Assembly (NCBI GenBank): GCA_963854835.1
Contig: OY978526.1
Coordinates: forward strand, 73,690,418-73,754,417
DNA: 64,000 bases
Direction of reading: 5' to 3'
Source of the DNA: Megamerina dolium
Lineage: Eukaryota > Arthropoda > Insecta > Diptera > Megamerinidae
The translations under genes and the position numbers were made by a program. The notes under the pieces were generated by a model. That model had not been told where the DNA came from. It did not search any database and saw only the letters and a program-made list of their open reading frames with translations. Position 1 is the first letter of the stretch. Every line of letters starts with the position of its first letter. Positions 12,211-24,140 of this stretch are shown here, piece after piece.

Positions 12211-13985
12211 CCGCGCATATATTAAAATACAACGGCTACACGTCGTTCGAAGAAAATTGTAGAAATTCCCAACCGTTTTCCATATATTGGCCTTCATATG
12301 ATAATGAAATGTGATTAAAATTTTAATCTTTAGAGGACGAATAACCAATTAGGTTAGTATTTCGAGAAAATCCACTTTGAAATTTTTATGAAATGAGAAT
12401 GGCTCTAAAGACGTCTTATAATTCCATATTTTTTTTTTGCCTATTTTCAGAATCAAATTGATCAATTCTATCATTCTGTTTAATCGATGAATCTAACCCA
12501 GAATATTCCTTATTGAGATGAAATATTTGAAATTGCCATCATCAAGGTGAAACTGACGACGAACTAACCCATTCGATGTTAACATACCCTATGCAAAAGA
12601 CCGCAAATATATTTTCCGGCTTTATATTTCTCAATTACAACCTTTAACAGTAAATTTAATTCATTTCATTTTGTTGCGTTAAATTTCAAGGGTCCTTTTA
12701 CATTGTACAGTAGCATATTCATATGTATGTATATATACATCTACATACATATTATTTGCATATTTCACATAACTACCATTACTACTACTACTACTACACA
12801 CACACTCACGTTTTAATTACAAAGGTGCTTACATATTATTGATAAACAAACAAAAAAAAAAAAAGAGAAAAAAGTGAAGGTAAATAGCATATTACAAAAC
12901 AGAAATGCCATGGTAAATACCAGCAGCAGATTTGCATTTCAATTTCATACAATGAAATGTTGTTGCAAGCTCATTAGCAATATAGCTAACGGTAATACAT
13001 ACATTTACTCGTATGTGCATAAATATATATGTACTTAAATGTATGGTATGATTGTGTACGAACGTATGCATGTAAAGCTGATTACATGTGCGTGTACACA
13101 TATTTGTACATATGTGCGTTAGTATGTGTATGTATGTGTTTACTTACATACTTTTGTGCTCGTATTTAGTTATGCCACTTTGACATTGTCAGCATAATTT
13201 ACTTTGTTGTTGTTGTTGTTATTATTATTATTTTTCCTTGTGTCACTTTTCACTAAGTCACTTTCAAGTGCACAATTATTTAATGTTTTTGCTTTTTGTT
13301 ACTATTATTTGCAGTTAGTTTCGTTTGTTCCTTTGGTTATTTTTTTTTTTTTTGTTTCATTCGCTCAATTGCTCTTTTTCATTTAAACATTTCATTCATT
13401 CAATTCAACTTGTTGTGACTTTACCAGTCATTTTGTTTTATTTCATTTTGTTTCGATTATTTAATGCACAACAATTGCAAACATTTATTAGATAGCTGCT
13501 TTGTTATTGCTATTGCGATTGTGTTCTACATGAAGTGGGTGCATAGGGAAGATTGAGAGAGAGAGAGAGGGAGAGCACGAGAATGAGGAGAAGAAGTATA
13601 GTTTGTAATGTAATCGTCGTCATCATTGTCAAATGTAATCATCAACATAATAATGATCGTTGAATTTACGTTCTATAATGTTCAACAACAACAACAACAA
13701 CAATAGCTGTAAATACATAAATACATTGCATATGAAAGTGTAATGTAATTTGTAATGAAAGAATTTATTGATGTGCACCTATTCATTTTTAATATTCCCT
13801 AATGAGACGAGCTATGGCGTTGATTAGTTAAATAATTAATTATGTAAAGTTATTGAGCATTTCAAAGTTATTCATTGTATGAGATTTTTAGAATATGGTA
13901 TTTTTTGCAAAAAAATCTACCGTTCTCACGATAAATACCATTCTTATTATGCAATCTAATTAAAAATTGGTAGAAATCATTATTT
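12211..13985. other. AT-rich non-coding stretch with microsatellites
   Basis: Simple repeats: (TAC)n near 12781-12797, TTG/TTA triplets 13205-13232, (GA)n 13555-13570, and (CAA)n 13683-13703. No gene recognised. Confidence 0.55.
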
Positions 13986-14760
13986 TAACTAACGAACAGA
14001 TTAGTTTTGTAAATAGATGAAATCGGATGAAAATTAAGACTACCTTCCATACAAAATTATATTGTATAATGTATGTTTTCCTTTTTTACGAGCGATGATA
14101 TACAGCTATTGAACTCAAACGTGATATAAAAAGTTATTCTATCTACAAAATGGGCTTAATCGAATGAAAATCACACCTAGCTTCCATACAAAAGTATATT
14201 ATTAAATGTATATTTCGATACTTTACGCACGAAAATTTAAAGTTATCAAACTATAACTCAGCAAATAAAATTTGTTTGATGACAGAAAGCACATGCTCGA
14301 AAATGAGCTCAATCAGATAAAAATTACGCCTACCTCCCATACAAAAGTTTGTGGTTGAATGTGTATTTTCACACTTTGCATACGAAAATATTAAGTTACA
14401 TAGCTATAGCTCGAAAGAGACAATTATATTAAGTAATAGATTAACATATTCGCAAATTGGCGAATGAAAATTACGCATACTCCCCATACAAATGTATGCT
14501 CCATTATGTATGTTTTCACATTTTGTGCAAGTAAATGTAAAGATATCAAGCTGAAACTCTTCACATCTAATTATATTTGCTAATTATTGGATAGGTTTAA
14601 AAATTGACAAAATCGGATAAAAACGACGATTAGCTCTCATACAAAAGTATATCCCCGATTCCAATTTCCACACTAAAATCGAAGGCTTTCGGACTAAAAC
14701 TCTGTATATACGTTGATTTCGATGAATGTGAAAGTATGTTTGAGCTTGTGATGAAACCCA
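13986..14760 (+). repeat. Tandem array of family A, locus A3
   Basis: Five plus-oriented units, with CATACAAAA at about 14057, 14192, 14338, 14486 and 14639, a period of about 146 bp. Each is preceded by 'gatgaaaatcacgcctacctcc' variants. Same orientation as A1 and A4, opposite to A2, A5, A6 and A7. Confidence 0.8.
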
Positions 14761-16957
14761 CAACTATATCCAGCTATAGTGAGAAAAATGTTGGAAAAAC
14801 TCTTCGAAAATGGAAATAACTTCATTAACTTGGGTAGATCTGTTCTTACAAATTAAGTTGTTTGCTTTCCTTGTTTTTTTTTTCTTTTAAGTATATTTTG
14901 GACTATTAATTTTTACTAAGTACAAATATATTTCATCTCAATATACAAATAAGTACGTGAAAAATATCCATGTGGTTGGTGTTAGCAGCAACTTAGTACA
15001 ATGCAAATAAATCAATAGTAAAAAAAATAAATTTTTTTACTTTAAATATTTGTAACTTTTATTACCTACAACATTTTATTAACGTAAATAAACGCTATTT
15101 AAACAATTTCTCTCTCTCTCTCGCTTACACACACTCGCTTCATACTCGTATGATCATTTAATGCACTTTTCGATTATGAGCTTTATTTATTACCACTTAC
15201 ATCAGTTTTTATTTTAATCCATTAACTTGGCATATAATACAAGATCATAAAAATCTGATCATTTATATTTTTAGATTATTTATTTTTATTAGATGCTGGC
15301 AATAATTTAATATTGTATTGTTGGAAAAGTTATGTCGCATATTTAAAGCGATTGTGAAGGCACAGTTTTAATTGTCGTCATCTATTAAAATCTATAGTAA
15401 GTACGTGATCCAATTGTGATGACGTTGTTGTTACAAAAATACATTCCTAAGTAGTATGTCTTGACTTATCCGACAATGCACTACAATATAATAAGCTAAC
15501 GAATTGTTTTTCTGGCTTGAGGCAATTTTTGCTTTAAGTAGTTTGTATACAAATATCATCATAAAAATTGGTGAAAAAATTGTGAAAGTTAATGGTATAA
15601 TTTGAAAATACTATTTTGCCTGCATTTTGATGCAAATGTCATATTGAACAGCTCAGGAAATATACATAAATACTGTATATTTATACTTGTAGTATATTAT
15701 TTAAAAATCAATTATTTTCATTTTATTATACGTAGATGTACACACGGATTTACCTTAATATGTATTCATATTACGTAGTTATGTTATTGAACTAATGAGA
15801 TCTTGTTATAAACATTAATTTTTGTTTTTTTTTTATTTTTTTGGATACTTGAAAGCTATGACACTGAAGATTATGACAAATAATTATGAAAGCACGTCAT
15901 TTGAGTAATTGGTTAAATTTTTCATAAACGTTTTGACAGCAATTTAATTCAACCTTCATTTGATTTACACGAATCTACTTATCCACACATGTAATTTACA
16001 ACAATTCAAGTATTCTTCAGCTTAAGGTCCTCTAATCATTGAAGAGATGATATCATTGAGTTGTTGTCATTAGGCAGATACAAATAAATGATCAAATCAA
16101 TAAATAAATAAATGAATGATGAATGATAAATTCATTTTTATATTGTAAATTGTATAATACTTGTATGTCGGATCGCTTACTTGTCATTAATTGAATATAC
16201 AAGTTTCATCTAAGATAACAATATACTAAGTTACATTAATTTTTATAAGCAAAGGCAGTTTTGAATGTCATATAACTTAATGTCTGTTGTAATTCATATT
16301 GGTGTATGTCGAATGTTTTCTTGAACCAAATTTATAAAATGAGAGCCGTTTTAGTAAGCTGTATACAGCTAAATTTTTAAAAAATTCGTGAATGGCTTAA
16401 TTTGAAAATCAGTCCAATATTATTTGTAATAGAAATTATAAATAAGTATAATCAAATTGCTTAAAGCATGATTTGATTTGCTAGATATTCCATATATTCC
16501 ATTTGGATCCTATGGAGAGTATCACACTCACTTGTTCAATATTGTCAAAATTTTTCGTATAGTGTATTATTGCATACCCTATTATCTATACCAAATACCA
16601 ACACTATATCACGGGCGGTCCCTTAAATATATCTATCATATTCTCCACTTGAGCCGTATCGGAGGTACCACTGGTTCTTGTTCAATCCTGTCTAATTTAT
16701 TTTTATTAGTATGATATTACTAATAAGCAAATGTTTCTAAACATATTTTTACACCACAGATATTCATCTCGATATATTGTATTGTATTCTATTCTCCAAT
16801 GAGGTTGTATGATTATGCCCTTTTCCGTTGTCTAAATTACCTAAACACTTGCAATTATCAAGGGGTCGATAACTCCTAAATAAAATGTCAGTAGAAGGAA
16901 GAGGTTCCTAGAATTTATATATAAGATGCTATCCATTTGGCAGCTTCAAAAGGAGAA
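14761..16957. other. AT-rich non-coding stretch
   Basis: It includes a (TC)n run near 15110-15122 and many A/T homopolymers. The 78-residue frame at 16478-16714 resembles no family I know and is probably spurious. Confidence 0.5.
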
Positions 16958-17046
16958 GTCATTTATAGGCTCCGAAGAGCCCTTTGGCCGAGCTTCGCCT
17001 CCAATATAATGTTGTGGACCTTAAATTCTGGTCAGTATTATGACAT
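16958..17046 (-). mobile_element. Truncated SINE copy (copy D)
   Basis: It matches the 3' half of the tRNA-derived SINE at 56458-56812. The shared core is 'agccctttggccgagcttcgcctccaatat' and then 'ccttaaattctggtcagtatta'. It lacks the tRNA-like head, so it is 5'-truncated. Boundaries are approximate and no target duplication was identified. Confidence 0.65.
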
Positions 17047-17126
17047 TACTACATCATTATCATGAGAAAAGTGATTAAATATAATATAGCATATATGCAT
17101 GCCCTAATTTGTTATATCTACTTATA

Positions 17127-18012
17127 CAGGGTGACTTTTTAAGAGCCTTCGGATTTGATAATAAAAAAAAACACATAAAATTTAGAGAAATGTATGAAAT
17201 CTTTATTTGAATCGATAGAACGATCTATATAATTCAATGTTTAAGGATAATTTCGTGTCAATGTTGGACCCGTTCATACGCTGGGTCCAATTTTGGTATA
17301 CTCTCTCCAACATATCGGCCGGTTTCTCACGAATAAATCCTTAAATATGGGCTTTCAGTAGGTCAACCGTTCTCGGCATTGTCGCCATCGACATTTTCCT
17401 TAACATAGCCCCACAAAAAATAGTCTAAAGGCGTTAAATCGCACGATCTAGGAGGCCAATTGACCGGCCATAAACGTGAAATAAACTGTTCACCAAACTT
17501 TGTGCCATGTGGCAGCGTCTTGTTGAAACCATATGTCTGCCAAGTCCGTCTCTTCCATTTTGGGCAAAAAAAAGTTTGTCATCATCGCACGGTAGCGCTC
17601 TCCATTCACAGTAACGTTCCTGCCTTCGTCGTCTTTGAAAAAGTACGGTCCAGTGATGCCACTGGCCCATAATCCACACCAAACAGTGCATTTTTCGGGA
17701 TACATTGGCAGTTCTTGCAATGCTTCTGGCTGCTTTTCACACCAATTACGGCAATTTTGATTGCTCACGTATCCATTCAACCCGAAATGAGCTTTGTCGC
17801 TGAACACAAGAAAGTGTACGATGCACTTTCTTAACCGAGCATGAATTTTTATAATAAAGTTCAATAATATGCAAGCTTTGTTCGTTTGTAAGTCGATTCA
17901 TAGTAAAATTATAGACCAAACTGAACATGTTTGACAGTAACATGTTACACAAAAACAGTTGAGCTGCCAAAAATAGTGTTGCCAAAAAGAAAGTTGTAAA
18001 AAAATCACCCTG
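17127..18012 (-). mobile_element. Internally deleted Tc1/mariner-superfamily element (DUF4817-type transposase)
   Basis: The ends are inverted: CAGGGTGACTTTTTAAG at 17127 and the complement of CAGGGTGATTTTTTTAC ending at 18012. Both are bordered by TA (17125-17126 and 18013-18014). The minus strand carries transposase pieces. The element is 886 bp, against roughly 1.2-1.4 kb expected for a full-length relative, and the middle of the transposase is missing. It is therefore a non-autonomous, decayed copy. Confidence 0.88.
17290..17930 (-). pseudogene. Broken DDE transposase (DUF4817 / Tc1-mariner type)
   Basis: The N-terminal helix-turn-helix segment (MNRLTNEQSLHIIELYYKN, then SCSVKKVHR) begins with the ATG near 17900. 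It jumps after only about 30 residues to SDKAHFGLNGYVSNQNC, the segment around the first catalytic Asp, so the rest of the DNA-binding region is deleted. The catalytic core continues to IWFQQDAATWH (second catalytic Asp, normally followed by CH). Frameshifts then separate it from NWPPRSCDLTPLDYFLWGY, which carries the last acidic residue and is readable in another frame near 17395-17470. In-frame stops and frame changes make it non-functional. Family assignment rests on remembered similarity to insect transposases of this type. Confidence 0.85.
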
Positions 18013-18014
18013 TA

Positions 18015-19296
18015 TATAAAAATTCCATATTTCGATATAATATTAAAATGTCAAATGTTCTCAAAGTGCTACTGATGCCACCGGCACTCCTATGGTCAAA
18101 TTAACATTGAATGTAAATTCAGTGTGCTTGCTTTCGATACACTACTTAACCCTTAAAAACACAAGTTGTTTTTTTTTTAATTTGATGAAAAAAAATTCTA
18201 CGCTTTATTTACGTTATTACGGTTTTATTTGAAATTGAAAAATCACATTTCTTTTCATTAATTAATCAATTTCATTTTTTGTTTATGAAACTAAAGAAAT
18301 CAAAAGCTCAAAACTGAAATTGATATCTTCAAATGAAGTGAAAGCTTTAGTGCCATTATTTGAACACTTGTGATTTGAATCAAATATATTTCAATGGTTA
18401 CTGCGTAGAAATCAAAAGTTTCTTTGACATAAAACTGATTTTGAGTGGCATGTATCAAATATAGATACAACAAGTATATATGGGTTAATACAGCTGTTAA
18501 CGTCATCGTTATTGTCGTCGTTTATTTACCGCTACTACGCTACTATTGTGGTTTTGCTGAAAATTGCAATAGAAATCATTAAAATGCCATTAGAGTGATG
18601 ATTTTTCGGTTCTTATTATAAGTATTTTTTGTTTTTTTGTAAAGCATTTTTTGTGAGATTTTCTAAGGGTATTATATATACGAATATTATATTATACGAA
18701 TATATAAATGTAATATTAATATGCGTACATGTGGCATTTTACTGTATTTTAGTGAAATTTTATATGTATTCGAAAACTTGTTGCGGACAAGAAATTGTAA
18801 TGAATGCCGCTAAATAAACTAAGATTTATGGGGTAATTTGAAATTAAAAGAATATTATGTATTAGGTAATTAGATGCGAGAAAAGCAAAATATTACAAGA
18901 AAAAGAAACGGGTTATTAGGTTAAATACTCTTTTTTTGTTGTTGTTTTTTTTTTTTCTTTTCAAAGCATTGAAATTTTGTATTTAGCTGTGATGGAATAT
19001 ATATTTGTAATGAATGCCTTATTTGGTAGAGATTTTTTTTATAATATTACTACAACTATTATTAATTCTTGATGTAAGCGAAAATATACAATAAAATCTG
19101 ATATATTCTGCATTTCATTTTTTTTGTCGAAACTAATTTTTCCAACTAGTCAATAATACCAATCTACGAGTAGCTGCTTCTGTATTCAAATGTATTGATT
19201 ATTTGACTATTATCAGGTTCAATAATTATGCAGTCTAACAAATATAGAATTTTTGTTAACATGGAATAATAATGGTATCTAAGAGCAACAAAGTCA
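18015..19296. other. AT-rich non-coding stretch
   Basis: No gene recognised. T-rich runs at 18165-18180 and 18931-18960. Confidence 0.5.
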
Positions 19297-19306
19297 TAGT
19301 TCGGCA

Positions 19307-19541
19307 GTAACAATTTGCCAAAAATGCTTCTTAAAAGAGGTCTTTGACAACATAAAGCAAAAGTGATGTCAGAAGGGCTCTACCGTTCAGAATCGGTTAA
19401 TATAAGTAGGTCCCTTCAAATGCTGTCCAAATTTAACACGCACAACAGTATTGGAAGAGAAGCTCAGTGGTATCACAATGGGCATTTCTGGCCTAAGTGT
19501 GTCCTCTCAGAGAGAGGGCAGTCACATAACCTAACATAACC
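19307..19541 (+). mobile_element. 5'-truncated SINE copy (copy C)
   Basis: It begins inside the SINE body ('gtaacaatttgcc') and follows the family through 'ctaccgttcagaatcggtt', 'aagtaggtcccttcaa' and 'cagtattggaagagaagctc'. It ends in a short tail (cctaacataacc). A 10-bp direct repeat TAGTTCGGCA flanks it (19297-19306 and 19542-19551), which is the expected target-site duplication. The tRNA-like promoter is absent, so the copy is transcriptionally dead. Confidence 0.78.
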
Positions 19542-20740
19542 TAGTTCGGCACGTCCAAATTTATTTTTTAAAATTTATATTTAGGAATTAAAAAGTTTAT
19601 TGCAAGCGTTTTCAAAGCATGTGTCGAGCAGCAAGGATTTTAATACCCAAGAAAAATTCGGAATATTCCAAACCATATGTACATTTTAATGTAACTCCCA
19701 CACAAAATCCCTGCTTCACTTAAAAATATAAATTATAGATTTTTCCGAATCGAAAACTCAAAACATCAAAATGTTTTGAGTTTTAATTATAATTATAATA
19801 TAATTATAATTATAATATAACATTTACATTGAAATTGAGAAATTAAGCGCTTTAATGAGCTTGAGAAACAGATTATTTAAACAAAATTTTTTAAACTTTT
19901 TATCATCCAATTAAATTTCATTTGGAATTGCAGCACTAAATATTAGCATATGCAAATGCATAATATAAATACTTATAATTAAAATAATTATAAAACAAAT
20001 TAGAGAAATTATGATAATTTATTTGAAGAAACCAACAAAAAAAAATGATTCATTCAACTGCAATTATGAGACACTAATGAAAGACTAAAAGTGGTCATCA
20101 TAAATATTAAGAAAAAAAAAAAACAACAAAACAAATTCATCATAAGCAATCACACAAAATTAATGACAACAATCAACATCAACTTTATCATCATCATTAT
20201 CGACAACAAACCTGTGTATGCTAAATATTAATAAATGACTCAAAATTAAACAAACCGAAATTTGAAAAAAAAAAAAATCAAAAATTTGAATAATAACAGA
20301 AGCTAAAAGAGAAGAAAAATAAAAATAAAAACCAAAAAAAGACGAACAAATTAAAATAGATTGTTTGTTTAATTAGCCACAAATTAATGTCTAATAAATA
20401 TCATTATTATTAATATTTTTCAAAATCATCATTATAATCATAATCACAATGATCATTAAAATCATAACCAAATAAGTCTATAACAATAGCAAAATAAATT
20501 ATATAAAAAATATATAAAAAAAAAATAAATAAATAATTTAAAGAAAACAATGTCTTGTCTTAAATATTTACTTCCTTCTATTGCAATTGTGACACACAGA
20601 CACACACACACTGTCCTCATACAAAATACTCCTCTATGCAATTATTACATAGTACTCATACTTAATGGCAGCTGGTTTGGCTATTTGCTACTGTAATAGT
20701 AAAAACGCATTGCTGTCACGTGTAGTTAATTTCACAAACG

Positions 20741-20760
20741 ATACGATACGATACGATACG
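20741..20760. repeat. (ATACG)4 microsatellite
   Basis: Four perfect pentanucleotide repeats. Confidence 0.95.
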
Positions 20761-21000
20761 TATTTGATTACTTCTTATCATTACAATTCAATCTTAAAGG
20801 CATTTCAATTTGGACACCATATGAGCATATCAATTGTTTAGATATAAAAATGTTGCCATATTTTACATGTTAAAAAAATTTGCTGATTAATCGAATATAG
20901 CTGAATAGTGAAACATAAATGGTAGGTACTATATGTACATATATATGTACGAGTACCACTTGTGAGATCCTGTCCAGTCATACGCATCTGTGCGTTACAA

Positions 21001-21030
21001 CACACACACACCCGACACCCGACACCCGAC
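21001..21030. repeat. (CA)5 followed by CCGACAC minisatellite
   Basis: Five CA units, then the 7-mer CCGACAC repeated about three times. Confidence 0.9.
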
Positions 21031-21290
21031 AATCGACTGTTTGCATTATATTGTATTTATTTACAATAATACAATGAGGTAGTAGATAAGTGGCGTCGAT
21101 ACGCATATAAATATATGTAAAAACATACGTAGATATTCATAGGCATCACCATATCCACATACGGTATGTAGGGGAAAGGTCTATTAGTTTGGATAGTATC
21201 TGTATAATGGGAAAGTGTATTTTGTTGCCGCCATTGTAAAGCGATCGTACTGAAAATTGGTACATGCTATTATTTTCATCATGCGAATAA

Positions 21291-21585
21291 ACAAGTTTAT
21301 AAATAGGCGTAATCGAATGAAAAGCACACCTACCTCCCATACAAATTTATACTTCCATAGATAAGTTTTTACAATTTGGTATCGAAAATATAAAGTTAAT
21401 GAGCTAAATTTCGGTGCATATGATTATATTTGCTAGTGAATGAAGAAACGTGAAAATAGGCTGAATCGGATAAAAATCAAGTCTATCTCTCATACAAAAG
21501 TATCTTCACGACTGTCCTTTGCTCAAGAATGCATGAAGATTTAAGACTGAAATTCAGTGTGTACTACTTTTTTATCATCGTGCAT
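21291..21585 (+). repeat. Short family-A array, locus A4
   Basis: Two plus-oriented units. CATACAAA lies near 21339 and 21491, about 152 bp apart, each preceded by an 'aatcggataaaaatca..cctacctcc'-like stretch. Confidence 0.75.
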
Positions 21586-23690
21586 GTATAGGCCATAGAT
21601 TTCAGTACTTTTACAACCATTTGTCTCTCTAAGACTAATACAATATCTTTCTGTTTATAAAAAGTTTATCGCGTATAGTCTCAATTACATTCTTGAAGAC
21701 ACTACCAACATGTCTAGGTCTTCACTTATGTCTCTATCTATTGAAATTAACATTCAATTGAATTTTACGTTATAAATCCATCCAAACCTATTTCCCCTAT
21801 CTACATATGTACAATGGGCACTTACATATATATATATATATATATATATCGATTGCTACATTTACTACATGGGATGGGGTTAACATTTTTCGACGAAATC
21901 AATTGTTGCTACTAGCCATCATAGTTGTATGCATGTGGCACTGTAATTGAAATAATGAGCTCTCTGAAATTTCTCTTTCACAATAGACAACGCATGTGTA
22001 TACTAAACAACTTGCATATATTTATTTCTATTATTTTTCAGCATGTATGGAATTTTTAGTATTGACGCTTATTTTTGTTTGTATTGTATTTATGTGCATA
22101 GATATTATTCGTACATATCGTATTATATTTTACATATTGTGTGAAAATATGCTCAACACTATTGCTAATTCTGCTATTGCTGCTGCTGCTGCTGCTGTTG
22201 CAGCGTGCGTGCTGTTTTGGTCGTAAACATTAATCACGTGCGATTTATCAATAAAACAAAAAATGTATATGTATATGTACACACATCCACATATATATTC
22301 GCATATAATTGAACTAACTTTCAATGCACGTTGTGTTGTTACGGCAATCCGACACAGTAAACGATGTGTAGGAATTTTTGCCTGTGTGTGTGTGTGTGTG
22401 TTAATCTGAAAGAAAAGTGAAAACTATTGTTTGTTTGTATATTTTCTAAATAATTATTAGTATTTTAAATATATTTTCATACATAAACATATATTGGTAT
22501 GCACTATTGCATATTGAAATATTGTAAAAATTTCCGTACAATTTTTATAATCGCATTGTACTGAAAATATGATTGTTAAAAAAAGAAATGGAATATAAAA
22601 CTATCATAATAAGTTGTTGTAAAGTAACTACAATTTTATTGCTACGGAAATATAATTTTACGAAAAAGGTGAATCATAGACTCTTTTACTCTTCAGTCGA
22701 ATTTTCTGGCATTTTGTGGCATCTGTAACTTCTTCAGAGCTTTGTACCAGAATTTTTTTATAAATGATTTTGCTTGACAAATCAATGACTTAAAGCTCAG
22801 AAGACTGACATTGATCCACCATACCACCATTCAAACATTTTGATCTAAGTTTGATTCGATGTAGTCTTTAGATATCATTCCGAATAATATTGTACTGTTT
22901 CAACAGTTTCAATGTGCCATAGTTTCAATGTTTTTAGAAATGAAATGGAATAGTTAAAAATTATTTTCATAATATGTACTTTAATTAGGTGCTTTATGAT
23001 GTAATTAATTCTACGCTAATTGATCGAAGCGCAATCAATTCCTTCATATAATTTTATGCTACCAATCAGCCATTTTATCAGAAAACAAAAAACTCATACT
23101 TTTAATATATACACATATTAGTATTTAGATTTATTTAATGCATTGAATACCAAATTTTCTCACCTGACTGCGCAAAAGATTGTAGATATTTAAATGCTAT
23201 TATCTATCTTTGTATGTACATAACTCCATTCGTAGTACATACATAGATCACCATCATCATCATCAGCTTGCTTGCCAACAATCTAAGCCGGAAATGAATG
23301 TGATTTGATTTGTTTTGCTTTGCTTTGCTTTGCTTGGCGCTTTTATCATTGAATTTCAACAACTGCTGAGAGAACCTTACCTTGAAACTAAGTTTCAAAT
23401 TTAAATAAAATAACAATATCGATATCAGTCGAGTATTTGTTTTCACATTTTATTCAATTCAAAAAAAAAAAAAAACTTGAAGCTTTAAGTCTCTAAATTA
23501 TAAATGTATTGTATATAGTTTTAAAATGGAAAATAAAAAATATTTATACATGTATGTATGTATATTAAGGTGGATCAAACCGAGGGAAATAACATTTCGA
23601 TCAACTATAAAATTTGAAACATTTCAACCGGTTTTTCCAAGAAATATATTTTAGATTTGGAACCACATTTTTTTTAAATTTTTACGTCTA
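21586..23690. other. AT-rich non-coding stretch with microsatellites
   Basis: It holds (AT)12 at 21826-21849, (GCT)n at about 22178-22197, (GT)n at 22383-22401, a (TTTGC)n pentamer tract at about 23314-23335, and an A homopolymer at 23461-23475. No gene recognised. The frame that reads GCT as polyalanine is simple-sequence. Confidence 0.6.
21826..21849. repeat. (AT)12 microsatellite
   Basis: Uninterrupted AT/TA dinucleotides. Confidence 0.95.
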
Positions 23691-24140
23691 TTATTGGCTA
23701 TAGGGTGTAAATATGTTTGGAGCAAATATTGACGAGAAAAAATGAATGAGGGTCGATGATACATTAGACTACTCTAAGACCGATTCCAGGGCAATTTAGG
23801 GATTATTTGTCAATTTTTGCGTGTTCTTATGTTCATTTTGTAGGGGAACCTTCATAAGAAGTGAAGATAATGGGTAAGAATATTGAAAGAAAATGGTTTA
23901 AACGTTAAATTAATTGGTTGGTCATACATTGCACCACTCTAGGAGTAACTCCTGGGCAGCTATGGTGGAATTGATCGATTTATATATATTTTTGCGTTCG
24001 TTTTGTTTGACAGACACTTCAAGGCATAAAGATAAGAAGTTAGTATGTTCGTAGGAAATGTTTAACCCTTGAGACGATTTCTAGGCAGCTGTTTTCTGGT
24101 GATCTTGCCTTTATAGACATTAACGTAAATGATGAAAATG
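23691..24140 (+). repeat. Family-B repeats, locus B2
   Basis: At least two plus-oriented units. Each runs 'ggtcg(g/a)t(c/g)atacatt..accactcta', 'cctgggcag', 'ttatttgtcaattttt' or equivalent, 'cattttgtaggggaaccttcataag', then 'gaagata..gggtaagaatatt'. The period is about 150-170 bp. Non-coding. Confidence 0.7.

Larger units (their letters stand above)
19552..21290. other. AT-rich non-coding stretch
   Basis: It contains a palindromic TTATAATTATAA-type tract (about 19780-19822), a strongly A-rich block (20030-20545), an (ATACG)4 microsatellite (20741-20760), and a CA run followed by a CCGACAC minisatellite (21001-21030). No gene recognised. Confidence 0.55.

Noticed and set aside
19521..19545. 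Telomere-like CCTAA/AACCT motif
   Set aside because: Only two imperfect copies, at the tail of a SINE. Flies of this group are not known to use TTAGG telomeres, so it is best explained as a SINE tail.
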